From Acidobacteriota bacterium (GTDB lineage Bacteria; Acidobacteriota; Terriglobia; Terriglobales; Acidobacteriaceae), in NCBI GenBank assembly GCA_013288805.1, contig JABDBE010000002.1:1-64000 (forward strand): 64,000 bases of DNA. The letters are read 5' to 3'. The notes below the pieces were generated by a model. It did not search any database and was not told the DNA's origin. It worked only from the letters and a program-made list of their open reading frames with translations. Both the position numbers and the translations under genes were made by a program. Positions 18,061-26,111 of this stretch are shown one piece after another. Numbering within the stretch: the first letter of the stretch is position 1; every line of letters begins with the position of its first letter.

Positions 18061-18801
18061 ATGAAATATCGGTTTTATCTCGGCGTCTTCCTGGTTTTTC
18101 TAGGCTCAGTCTCGCTGGGAATGCTGCTGCCAGTTTGCGCCGCGCAATCGCAGGACGAAGTATCTCTGGGCGATCTGGCGCGCTCCCTGCGTCAGAGCAA
18201 AGAGCCCAAAGAACCAGCCGCGCCGAGCATCATCGATAACGACAATCTCACCCAGGTGATTGACGATGTCGAGCACTTCCGGCTTGGGGCAAGACCGACC
18301 TTTACCTTTGAGGGTGGCGCAACCCATTTTCAGATGTCTTCCCCCGATGGAACTTGCAGCCTTTCCTTCAACGCCAACAGTACGGCGTTGCTCTCCAGTC
18401 CCTACGTATCGCAAGACCTCCCGCAGAGTGAACTCGCGAAGTTGGACGGGCCTGCGAACATTCATGGAGACACATTGGAAGTCTCGATGTACAACGCCAG
18501 TTCGTGGAACGTGCGCGAAATCACGGTCGGCCTTACTCTTGTGCGCCATGACGATACGACTGCTGATGACTATGGAGCCGCGAAACTCCTGCCTGCCGCC
18601 GCCGAAGATGCGACCGCAGCCGACAAGCGTTCGGACGTAACGCTTCTACTGCATTTGAAAGGATCGTCCGCACCTTTCGCGACTACTGTCTATCGGGAAA
18701 AGCTGGACGAAAATCTTGACGACGGCCAAGAGTGGCATTGGGCGATCGTGGAGGCGAAGGGGATTCCCCCTGCTACGGTCGCGGATGGTTCAAAACATTA
18801 G
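18061..18801 (+). CDS. secreted acidobacterial protein of unknown function
   Basis: 246 residues. Signal peptide about 1-28 (PVCAAQ). Right after it comes the short motif SLGDLARSLRQSKEP and then IIDNDNLTQVIDD, a pattern I have seen at the N-terminus of many exported acidobacterial proteins of unknown role. The middle part is beta-rich with one cysteine (DGTCSLSF). The C-terminus holds a hydrophilic insert (residues 178-200) and an acidic DDGQEWHW segment. It has no clear operon partner; the next gene converges on it. Confidence 0.65.
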   Translation: MKYRFYLGVFLVFLGSVSLGMLLPVCAAQSQDEVSLGDLARSLRQSKEPKEPAAPSIIDNDNLTQVIDDVEHFRLGARPTFTFEGGATHFQMSSPDGTCSLSFNANSTALLSSPYVSQDLPQSELAKLDGPANIHGDTLEVSMYNASSWNVREITVGLTLVRHDDTTADDYGAAKLLPAAAEDATAADKRSDVTLLLHLKGSSAPFATTVYREKLDENLDDGQEWHWAIVEAKGIPPATVADGSKH

Positions 18802-18879
18802 TCGGGCTGCTCGCTGTACTATTCAACGCAGCAATCGGCTGTAGAGACATAGCTAGCAATGTCTCGACAATTCGTATTT

Positions 18880-19665
18880 CTAGTTGCTTGTGATTGCACT
18901 TCCTGCCGACCCCTCGCGTCGCCAGATGGATAATGCCGGCGCTCCCACCGCGAGCGCGCCGAGGCTGGCCGGTTCTGTGGGCGCAGCGGGACTTGCGGCA
19001 TCCGGTTGCCCGACACTGCTGTCGACTTGTTCCTTGGTCTGGCCAGCGATTATCGCCTTGTTAGGGATGGTCTCGTAAGCGTAACCGGTCAGAACGGCGG
19101 TCAGGGGTACTCTTTGCACCCTGGCGCTAACGCTCAACCGCGCCCACCCGTAGTGGGTCTCGCCATTGACTTTGAACCTCAGGCCGAGGTAACGACCGCT
19201 GACATTCAGCCAGCTACCATAGGAGACAGGGTTGGAAGGCCCGTAAAAAACGGAAGCCATCAAAGCCGACTTGTGGTTGAAGGAGTTACCGGCCTGAATC
19301 CGCGCTCCTCGTGTGAGCGCCTTAGCGAGTCTGATGAAGCCATTGTGGGAATAGCGGGCTTCAACCGCGTTACCTTTCCCCGGCTTTTCAAACAGTGTGA
19401 AGAAAGCCGTGCTGTCCCCCATGTTTGTTGTGTTCAGGATCGTGAAATCGGTGACGCCATCATGGTTGAGATCAAGTTTGTAACTTTCGTTCACTCCGAT
19501 TCTGATGTGAGCGGGCGTGTAGACAATCCTCGCCTCGCACGGCTCGACCAAAGCCAGCAGGCTCACTCCGGCTGCACTTGCTGCCAGTGAGTACATGTTG
19601 AGTTGGTGATGGACGGAATCGGAAAGCTTGGAAGGTGTATCGCTGGACCCGGACGACCGTTTCAT
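18880..19665 (-). CDS. secreted protein with EF-hand-like loop and PEP-CTERM-like tail, copy A
   Basis: 261 residues starting at the ATG at 19665 (GGAGC nine bases upstream); the frame is open 36 bases further. Shared plan with the next two genes: a signal segment (MYSLAASAAGVSLLALVEP), a calcium-loop-like DLNHDGVTDF, a core ending LGLRFKVNGETHYGWARL, then TGYAYETIPNKAI, a Ser/Pro-rich linker, and a tail PASLGALAVGAPALSIWRRE. The tail has the order Pro, short hydrophobic stretch, Trp-Arg-Arg, like a PEP-CTERM sorting signal, though the Pro-Glu-Pro is reduced to TEPAS. Function unknown; probably exported and surface-held. Confidence 0.75.
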   Translation of the reverse strand: MKRSSGSSDTPSKLSDSVHHQLNMYSLAASAAGVSLLALVEPCEARIVYTPAHIRIGVNESYKLDLNHDGVTDFTILNTTNMGDSTAFFTLFEKPGKGNAVEARYSHNGFIRLAKALTRGARIQAGNSFNHKSALMASVFYGPSNPVSYGSWLNVSGRYLGLRFKVNGETHYGWARLSVSARVQRVPLTAVLTGYAYETIPNKAIIAGQTKEQVDSSVGQPDAASPAAPTEPASLGALAVGAPALSIWRREGSAGSAITSN

Positions 19666-19763
19666 AAAGAATTGCTCCGAAGACCACGTATTGCTCATCA
19701 CCCCAGAACGAGAGGCAACAGGCAGGCCCTGTTCAGAGCCGTGGCCTTAAAGCAGGCCGTTGC

Positions 19764-20540
19764 CTATTGTGTATTGGCCGCTGATTCCTTCCTCCGCCAG
19801 ACAGATAGTCTTGGCGCTCCCATGGCTAGCAGGTCCAAGCTGGCTGGTCGAGGAGCACGCAAAGGGGAAGCTGCACCTGATTCTTCGACACCGGCATCAT
19901 CTGGTCCCTTCGTCGCGCCGGTGATGATGGGCTTGTTGGCAATGGTCTCGTAAGCGTAGCCGACTATCGTTGGACTAGATTCCCCAGCCAAGCGGATATG
20001 GGCCCAACCGTAGTGAATTTTTCCCTTGATGACAAACTTTAAACCCAGGTAGGCCTCTTTTTTGTTCAACCACCGACCGGCGCAGCCACCGCCGGAAGTG
20101 CCGCCGGCGCAGGCCCACATCGACAAAGCGGAATGCCCCTGTGGAAAGGGGCTGTTCGGTCCTACCGTCTTCCCGTGTCCGAGCGCAAACGCCTCCGGTT
20201 CAGAGTCGTTTTTCTGAGTTCCGACCACTCGGTTGGATTGCTGGACCGGAGCTACGGTCATAGAGGACTGGTGGAATCCTTCGGGCACACGCCTCCTTTC
20301 CGTGGTATAGACAAAGGAAAATTGAAAATCGTTAATGCCATCGTGATTCAAATCCAATTCGACCACGCCGCCGTCCTGCACGATCGGAATGTTGGCAAGA
20401 GTATGAACGATTTTGGCTTCGGCAGGATGCGTCAACGCCAGCATGCCTACTCCAGCGGCTCCAGCCGCGATCGCATACGCATTGAGCCGTTGGCTCATAG
20501 GTTCAGAAAGTTTGCAGGTGGGTCGGGGCGATGGTTTCAC
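19764..20540 (-). CDS. secreted protein with EF-hand-like loop and PEP-CTERM-like tail, copy B
   Basis: 258 residues from the GTG at 20540, chosen because GGAGGAG lies just before it and because the resulting start (KPSPRPTCKLS) aligns with copy C (RATCKLS). It has DLNHDGINDF, YLGLKFVIKGKIHYGWAHI, GYAYETIANKPIITG and the tail PASLDLLAMGAPRLSVWRRK. It differs by a longer basic/Gln-rich insert (around residues 85-125) and by a Cys pair in ACAGGTSGGGCAG. Same-strand tandem with copies A and C at spacings of about 100-140 bases, so local duplication is the likely origin. Confidence 0.75.
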   Translation of the reverse strand: MKPSPRPTCKLSEPMSQRLNAYAIAAGAAGVGMLALTHPAEAKIVHTLANIPIVQDGGVVELDLNHDGINDFQFSFVYTTERRRVPEGFHQSSMTVAPVQQSNRVVGTQKNDSEPEAFALGHGKTVGPNSPFPQGHSALSMWACAGGTSGGGCAGRWLNKKEAYLGLKFVIKGKIHYGWAHIRLAGESSPTIVGYAYETIANKPIITGATKGPDDAGVEESGAASPLRAPRPASLDLLAMGAPRLSVWRRKESAANTQ

Positions 20541-20682
20541 GGGATTCTCCTCCGGGGACGGCACATTATGCGTCCGCTCGGAACATCAGTCAATATGCAA
20601 GTGTTTGCGCAGTTTCTTGAATGAATAAGGACGACCTGCGATTGAGCGCGGTCGATGGAAGATTAGAATACCGAGCCGTACT

Positions 20683-21462
20683 TTAGTTATGTTCGGGCGC
20701 CGAATCCTCCCGCCGCCAGATCGACAGTCCATGCGCTCCGAGTGCCAGCGCGCCAAGCGTAGCAGGTTGCGGAGAGTTTGGAATTAGCGCTGCATCGGGT
20801 CCCTCAGGAATGTCATCGGTGCCCTTGGTCTGACCCGCAACGATTGCTTTGCCCGGGATGGTCTCGTAGGCGTAGCCAGTCAAGACAGCGTGCAAGCTCT
20901 GGTGCGGAAAGCTCACGTTGAACCGTGCCCAGCCAAAGTGATACTTGCCGTTGATCTTGAATCGGAGCGCAAGATAGCGATTTCTGACACCTTTTCCACC
21001 ATTTGCCCAGAGCCCACTAAACCCATAGGTCTTGCCGCTACCCCATATCCCTTCGGCCATGAAGCTCTCATGGCCGGTGAACCGGCCCTTGGCCCATCCT
21101 CCGATAACAAACCCTGCTTTGACATCCCGTGCCGAATCTATAGTTGCGCCGAGGATTTCATCCGCCGAACTGGAAGTGCCGGCACCAAGGCAAAACAATG
21201 CAGACGCAGTGGCAGAAACGTCCGGGTGTTCGAGAGCAATATTAAAATCTGTAACCCCATCGTGGTTTAAGTCAAGATCATAAATTCCGTACACCATCAC
21301 CACGTTAGCTGGCGTGTAAACGATCTTAGCCTGCGCCGATTGTGTCAACGCGAGCAAACCCGCTCCCGCCGCGCTGGCAGCAAGAACATACGCGTTGAGC
21401 CGTTTATCAACTGAATGGGAAAGCTTACAGGTTGCGCGAGGCGAGCGGAGAGATTCTTTCAC
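20683..21462 (-). CDS. secreted protein with EF-hand-like loop and PEP-CTERM-like tail, copy C
   Basis: 259 residues from a GTG with AGAGGA about ten bases upstream. Signal segment LNAYVLAASAAGAGLLALTQSAQAK, with cleavage likely after QAK or AQA. Calcium-loop-like DLNHDGVTDF, core RYLALRFKINGKYHFGWARF, then LTGYAYETIPGKAIVAGQTKG and tail PATLGALALGAHGLSIWRRE. First gene of the three-gene array in the transcription direction. The upstream region to 21565 has no obvious operator. As with its paralogs, no exosortase gene is in the window, so sorting by an exosortase is only suggested by the tail. Confidence 0.75.
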   Translation of the reverse strand: MKESLRSPRATCKLSHSVDKRLNAYVLAASAAGAGLLALTQSAQAKIVYTPANVVMVYGIYDLDLNHDGVTDFNIALEHPDVSATASALFCLGAGTSSSADEILGATIDSARDVKAGFVIGGWAKGRFTGHESFMAEGIWGSGKTYGFSGLWANGGKGVRNRYLALRFKINGKYHFGWARFNVSFPHQSLHAVLTGYAYETIPGKAIVAGQTKGTDDIPEGPDAALIPNSPQPATLGALALGAHGLSIWRREDSAPEHN

Positions 21463-21564
21463 GGCGGGCCATCCTCTGAAGACAACACATTATTGTTCCG
21501 CCTAAGACTTATGTCAATGTTCAGACTTTCGCACCGCCGATTGCGCCTCGACACATGCTCTTCT

Positions 21565-22566
21565 CTAGTAGATTACTTGCACCGCTTCGGTGCGCCCGCT
21601 CTTCATGCTGCGATACGTAGCGTCCAGGATTTCCTGATTGCGCCAGCCTTCTTCACCGGGGATGGGAAACTCGGCTTTGCCTTCGACAGCATCAGCGAAC
21701 GCGTCCACCTGGAGCGCGTAGGCTAGCCGGTTCGAGACTGTGTGGGTGTCCACAACAGTGCCACCACGCCGCAGTTCAAGATTGATGGGATGCTCGACGG
21801 TCAACGCATTGTCAGCCCATAGCACACCAGTTTCCCCAACCAGCTCGAGAGGCGTGCGGTATTCGGCTAGGAATGAAACCGAAACTGTAGCCAGCGTGCC
21901 GCGCGAGAATTCGAGCACCATCGTTGCGCCCGCTTCTACTTCGCAAGCATTGCCCGGAATCTCGCGAGCGCTTACCCGCGATACTTCGTCCTGCAGAATG
22001 AAGCGCAGCGTGTCGATACAGTGAACCCCAACATCAGCGACCGGTCCGCCACCGGAGACCACGGGATCGTGAATCCATGTACGCGCATGTCCATGGGATG
22101 CGGGAAAAGAAAATTCCGAGCGCGCAAAAACCAGTTTGCCGATTTGTCCCGCGGACAACTGTTGCCGCAACCACGCCGTGCTCTCTTCAAAACGAAAGAC
22201 CTGGGCCACTCCCAACAGAACTTTGGCCTTGCCCGCTGCTTCGACCATTTGCCGGCACTGGTCGGAATTCACCGCCATGGGTTTCTCGCACAGTATCGGT
22301 TTGCCACATGCGGCTGCGACCAGCACATCCTCTAAATGGCAAGCGTTCGGAGTGGTAATGAACACGGCGTCAACCTGGGGAGAGCGGCACAACTCCTCAG
22401 CCGAATCGAAGGCCAGAGGAATATTGTGCTGGCGCGCCGATTCCTTCGCCTTGGCCATTTCGCGCCGGGACAGAGCGGTCACCCGGCAGTTCTTGGCCAG
22501 CGCAAAACCGGGTATCACGCGCTTCACCGCGTGCAATCCGAAGCCGATAATTCCGAAGTTGATCAT
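21565..22566 (-). CDS. Gfo/Idh/MocA family oxidoreductase
   Basis: 333 residues. The N-terminal Rossmann fold opens with FGIIGFGLHAVKR (GxGxxxxxR in place of the common GxGxxG). The catalytic EKP signature is CEKPMAVN near residue 95. The C-terminal alpha/beta domain has a GGGPVADVGVHCIDTLRF stretch with the usual Asp and His of the active site. These enzymes use NAD(P) to oxidise or reduce sugars, inositols and similar compounds; the substrate is not evident. Cytoplasmic, monocistronic, upstream of the propeller lipoprotein on the same strand. Confidence 0.9.
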   Translation of the reverse strand: MINFGIIGFGLHAVKRVIPGFALAKNCRVTALSRREMAKAKESARQHNIPLAFDSAEELCRSPQVDAVFITTPNACHLEDVLVAAACGKPILCEKPMAVNSDQCRQMVEAAGKAKVLLGVAQVFRFEESTAWLRQQLSAGQIGKLVFARSEFSFPASHGHARTWIHDPVVSGGGPVADVGVHCIDTLRFILQDEVSRVSAREIPGNACEVEAGATMVLEFSRGTLATVSVSFLAEYRTPLELVGETGVLWADNALTVEHPINLELRRGGTVVDTHTVSNRLAYALQVDAFADAVEGKAEFPIPGEEGWRNQEILDATYRSMKSGRTEAVQVIY

Positions 22567-22575
22567 GGTTTGCTA

Positions 22576-22606
22576 ACGTAGGCGCGGGCGTCCATGCCCG
22601 TGCCGT
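22576..22606. repeat. REP-like GC-rich imperfect palindrome
   Basis: GCGCGGGC at 22582-22589 faces GCCCGTGC at 22596-22603 across a short loop. Similar GC-rich palindromes lie in other gaps (28684-28708, 34037-34056, 39435-39455), so it may belong to a dispersed intergenic repeat class. Confidence 0.35.
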
Positions 22607-22663
22607 GCCGCCGAGGTCATATCCGGAAGCGCCTGCTCGGCAGCACGAAGCTCTCCGCGGAAT

Positions 22664-23767
22664 TTATTTTGTAACTCCCATCGATGAGGGTGAAACCCCG
22701 GTCGCTGCCGACTGCGAGGTTTCGGCAAGAGCTCCTGTACTCGTATCAATCGACAGCGCAGTAACGCTGTTCGCCGTCTGACTTCCGACGTAAAGAAACA
22801 GATTATCGGGGTCCAGCACTTCGAACAACGGAGCGATACCAACGCTAAAAGGGGAACTCGTAATCTCCGTGAGCACCCCCGTGACGGGAGTCACAGTGAA
22901 CGCAGAGACGTTCGTGGATCCCTGATTGCCCACATAGAGATAAGTATCCAAAGCCACCACGGATGTGGGCGTAATCCCGGTAGCAAATGTACCCAGCAGC
23001 GTTAAAGCACCAGTGCCGGGATTAATGTTCAGTACCGAAACCGTGTTGTCGGCCGAGTTCGTCACATAGACGAAAGTTCCCGCTGGATCGACCGTGATAG
23101 CCCGCGGTCCATTGCCCACTTGCGCCGGCAAGCCAGCCACTGGCGTCAAAACGCCAGAGGCTATGGTGTACGCAATAACCGAAGTCAAATCTGGATTCAC
23201 CACGTAAAGGAATTTTCCCGAAGGAGCGATTGCCAGCGAGAACGGATTGTTAAAGGTGGTAAAGGGCGATCCCGCGATCTGGCTAAGAGCTCCGGTTCCA
23301 GCATTGATGGAGTAAGTCGAGATACTGCTAGAGAGTTCATTGATCACGAAAAGATAACTGCCTCCGCTGTCCATAACCATCGAAACCGGCGTGAGTCCGG
23401 TGGTGGTTCGGGGCAGCACTTCCTGCAGCGAGCCTATCGAGCTGTTGATGGTGAACAGCGAAATATCGTTCTCGTTTCGATTCACAACATAAACGTACTT
23501 GCCGGAAGGATGGACCAGAACCGATGTCGGGGAACTCCCCGCAGGAAACGGCGATCCCACAATGGTGGTGAATTGGGCCTCGGCGTTGTTGTTGACGCTG
23601 CTGCCGCTGGTTTTAATGCGGAAGGCCGCCACCGCGTTCGAGTTTGGCAGAGTGACGTAAGCGGTATGCGAAGTGGACGACGATGAAAAAATCGAGGGGG
23701 AACCGCATCCCATCAGCGGCGCCAGCCCCACGGCAATAAGAACCAGGCATATTCGCTTGCTCGGCAT
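22664..23767 (-). CDS. lactonase-type beta-propeller lipoprotein
   Basis: 367 residues from the ATG at 23767, preceded by AAGGGG; the frame stays open for 52 more codons without a ribosome site. Residues 1-22 end in a lipobox (LMGCG), so lipidation is likely. The remainder is seven propeller blades, each with a motif like HPSGKYVYVVNRNENDIS or DPAGTFVYVTNSADNTVS, typical of the YVTN/6-phosphogluconolactonase (PF10282-type) fold. Secreted members in acidobacteria have unknown substrates and may be binding proteins rather than lactonases. Confidence 0.85.
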   Translation of the reverse strand: MPSKRICLVLIAVGLAPLMGCGSPSIFSSSSTSHTAYVTLPNSNAVAAFRIKTSGSSVNNNAEAQFTTIVGSPFPAGSSPTSVLVHPSGKYVYVVNRNENDISLFTINSSIGSLQEVLPRTTTGLTPVSMVMDSGGSYLFVINELSSSISTYSINAGTGALSQIAGSPFTTFNNPFSLAIAPSGKFLYVVNPDLTSVIAYTIASGVLTPVAGLPAQVGNGPRAITVDPAGTFVYVTNSADNTVSVLNINPGTGALTLLGTFATGITPTSVVALDTYLYVGNQGSTNVSAFTVTPVTGVLTEITSSPFSVGIAPLFEVLDPDNLFLYVGSQTANSVTALSIDTSTGALAETSQSAATGVSPSSMGVTK

Positions 23768-23840
23768 CAATCGAGCCCCTTCGAAAAAAGTGGACGCTTC
23801 GACAAGTCTAAGAAACATGGTTCGGGACGTAACGCCTTGT

Positions 23841-24431
23841 TCAAAGTTTGGGCCGCCGGCCAAAGTGACCGAGGTGGAAAACCAACCCGGTCGATATCCG
23901 TACATCGGTCTGACTCGTGCCAAACGTGTCGGTGTGCAGGTAATCGGCCATGACGCGAAACGTGAACCGCGGAGTCAGGTCCCGGTCGTAACCTCCTCCG
24001 AAGGCGTATGCGCGCCCGACGCTTTCAAATCCACTCTTGATCAAGGTCGTGATACCGATCGTATTCTCCGCTTTGCCAATAAATGCATGAGCGAAGTATT
24101 TTGATTTGTCCTTGCGCAAGTTATATTGCGGACCAATCATGTAATTGTATGCCGTGATCATGGATCCATAGCCACCGCTTCCATCCGCCGTCACGCTGAA
24201 GCGCCGGGTGATGTTATAGGTGACCTCGCCGTTGAATCCGTTCAGGTTGGACCAGCTCGGATAGCCAAGCGGCGGGGAATCGAATCTCATATAGGAATAG
24301 CCGCCAAAGAACTCCCATTGAGGAGCGATCTGTCCCGCCGAAAGGGAAGATGCCGCCGTGACGACCGAAAAAACCATGAAGAGGAAGATTGCCGTTCTCT
24401 TGCAGACGATGCCCAAACGCTTGCTGGCCAT
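23841..24431 (-). CDS. outer-membrane beta-barrel protein
   Basis: 196 residues. Signal peptide about 1-33 (SSLSAGQ). The mature part alternates hydrophobic and polar residues in about eight strands (WEFFGGYSYMRF, GFNGEVTYNITRRFSVTADGSG, YNYMIGPQYNL, FTFRVMADYLHT) and ends with an aromatic/hydrophobic strand VRISTGLVFHLG, as in OmpA-type or OmpW-type eight-stranded barrels. The last 15 residues add GRRPKL. No peptidoglycan-binding domain is present. It lies upstream of the propeller lipoprotein on the same strand, separated by about 70 bases. Confidence 0.78.
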   Translation of the reverse strand: MASKRLGIVCKRTAIFLFMVFSVVTAASSLSAGQIAPQWEFFGGYSYMRFDSPPLGYPSWSNLNGFNGEVTYNITRRFSVTADGSGGYGSMITAYNYMIGPQYNLRKDKSKYFAHAFIGKAENTIGITTLIKSGFESVGRAYAFGGGYDRDLTPRFTFRVMADYLHTDTFGTSQTDVRISTGLVFHLGHFGRRPKL

Positions 24432-25287
24432 TAGTATGAAATTACCAACTTCCCTCCAGAATTGTGCTCGGTCGACGGTACTGTAGCAGCGCTTTACCTT
24501 CGCACGTATGCCTTGTGAAGTCTAACTGTCTGGAATCAAACACGATTCTACCCGGGACTCAGCCCACGCTTTTGGTATCTGTAACTTACTGACTCCAGGA
24601 TCCCTAAATTGCCGGCAAATCACCAAATCTGCGTACGCCGTGTGTACATTGATTAGTGATTTCTTCGCGAAGTCGCGCCACATTTTCCTCGCCAAACCTT
24701 GTGTACAACGAGCATAAGGTCTCGCACGATTTCCTCATGCAGTTTGTGCTCGAAGGAGAAGTCTAACAGACCCCTTCTGCTATTCCCAGATGGCGCTGTG
24801 AGAGTTTAGATGCAGGGAAGGCGAGGAACAGCGGCCCCCAAAAGTTCGAGCATCACGCAGCGCATTCATGGCTCTCGAAGGCTACGGGGAACCGGTGTGG
24901 CCTGCTCATCATCATCCACTTTAAGCATCACGAAATCTCTTAAGCATCACGAGATTTCACGACCCCTAGGTACAGCGTCCTGAGGCTGGAACGCCACTGA
25001 AGGTACTTAATGTCTTGTAGCGTCCGGTCCCGCCATGACAAAAGTCTTGCACAGGCAGGTGACGACTGCGAAACCTGGTAAGTGACGGTCGATGACGATG
25101 CCATTCAATTACAAGAAATACTGTAGGAAAATCTCGACCTTCCGAGGGTAAAATGTCTGCCCGAGTAGGAAGCCCGAAGCATAGCACTGCGCCTAACGAC
25201 TTCGGTGCTCAGCCATTAAGGTGCAAACATATTCACAACCGGTTTGGTACGGCTTGTGCAACGATGTGCTCCGGGGCGGAGGTACTG
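24432..25287. other. gene-poor stretch with short ORF and 19-bp tandem repeat
   Basis: No convincing gene. On the minus strand 24604-24738 encodes 44 residues containing GEENVARLREEI and GVRRFGDLPAI, which read as protein-like but have no ribosome site. TTAAGCATCACGAAATCT at 24921 is repeated 19 bases later with one change (TTAAGCATCACGAGATTT). A second minus-strand frame at 24966-25187 has no recognisable features. The stretch may hold decayed gene remnants. Confidence 0.3.
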
Positions 25288-25449
25288 ATGATAAGGTCCC
25301 GATACCCGATGTGCGTTATTTGTAATGAGCCCGTTGACCTGCGGACAGCCAAGACCAACAATGAAGGTCAGGCAGTTCACGAAGAGTGCTACCTGATGAA
25401 GATGAAAAATAATCCGCCAACCGAGAATCCCGAGGAAACTAGCCAGTGA
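25288..25449 (+). CDS. small zinc-ribbon-like protein (53 aa)
   Basis: Starts at the ATG at 25288, where GGAGG lies 6-10 bases upstream; the frame is open from 25153 but the extra 45 residues are atypical. MIRSRYPMCVICNEPVDL gives a CxxC knuckle, and VHEECYL gives a second His/Cys pair 19 residues later. The spacing C-x2-C...H-x2-C fits a single zinc knuckle. Similar tiny proteins of the type 'CVICGxPVDL...GQAVHEECY' are common in acidobacteria, with unknown function. Confidence 0.65.
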   Translation: MIRSRYPMCVICNEPVDLRTAKTNNEGQAVHEECYLMKMKNNPPTENPEETSQ

Positions 25450-25636
25450 GCGACTGAGATTCGAGCAGAGCTTGGATCTCTTGCATCCGGCCACGGCGCT
25501 CGTCGTAGGCTCGGGCTGCTTCATTCGATAACCCTATGTATCTGGCGTCTCGGGTCGCCCTTGGGCGCAGCTCAGACGTGCGCGACAATCCGTTTTTCCG
25601 TTTTTGCACCGATCTGCCGTAAGGTGGCACGAACAA
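25439..25636 (-). CDS. possible small protein, convergent with the zinc-ribbon gene
   Basis: A 65-residue frame overlapping the end of the zinc-ribbon gene by 11 bases on the other strand. Its second half, LSNEAARAYDERRGRMQEI followed by QALLES, is a regular amphipathic helix and looks coding. The first 30 residues are Arg-rich and may be upstream noise; a later start is likely. No family recognised. Confidence 0.25.
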   Translation of the reverse strand: MFVPPYGRSVQKRKNGLSRTSELRPRATRDARYIGLSNEAARAYDERRGRMQEIQALLESQSLTG

Positions 25637-25732
25637 TGACAGAGTGTTTCACAACCCGCAAAAGATAGGTAGAGATCAAAAGATACGTTGAGATACCGAC
25701 TTGGGGCTCCAGGTCGTTAGGGGGTGGTTGTC

Positions 25733-25792
25733 ATGAAACATGACCTACGGTATTCGCTGTATTGCCAGGGGAAAGCGGTTGCGCTAGTTTGA
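25733..25792 (+). other. very short ORF ahead of a terminator
   Basis: MKHDLRYSLYCQGKAVALV (19 aa) follows a GGGGGTGG run and precedes, by about 90 bases, the terminator at 25880. The arrangement is like the 40-aa ORF at 17722, but the peptide is too short to judge as a gene; it could be a leader. Confidence 0.2.
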
Positions 25793-25879
25793 GCATACAC
25801 GGTTCAGCGGTCATGGGTTAGCGTTAGGCTGTCTCGACATTCGGACCCTCACGACCGCTCATCTCCTAGCGTTTCCCCG

Positions 25880-25908
25880 GGCCGGACCACAAGTGTTCCG
25901 GCCTTTTG
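25880..25908 (+). terminator. rho-independent terminator
   Basis: GGCCGGA at 25880-25886 pairs with TCCGGCC at 25897-25903, followed by TTTTGTT. It marks the end of a plus-strand transcript in the gene-poor gap before the kinase gene. Confidence 0.6.
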
Positions 25909-26111
25909 TTCTTCAACGTACCCGCCCGATGCGGAGCCAAGCTCCAGTTTACTCCGTAATCCCACCGGATCCCGCGTCTGCCGACATCCGGCGTTCCGCG
26001 TCGAAAACGGATTTTCTTGAAGGATATTCTGCACCAATAACTGTGCAAAACGGCAGTTGACATCACGACCGCCCCGGCCTAACATGCCGACAATCGCCGC
26101 TTCAGATTTGC

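Noticed and set aside
24966-25187. 73-residue minus-strand frame in the gene-poor stretch
   Set aside because: No ribosome site, no recognisable motif and Arg/His-rich composition; could be a remnant but not supported.
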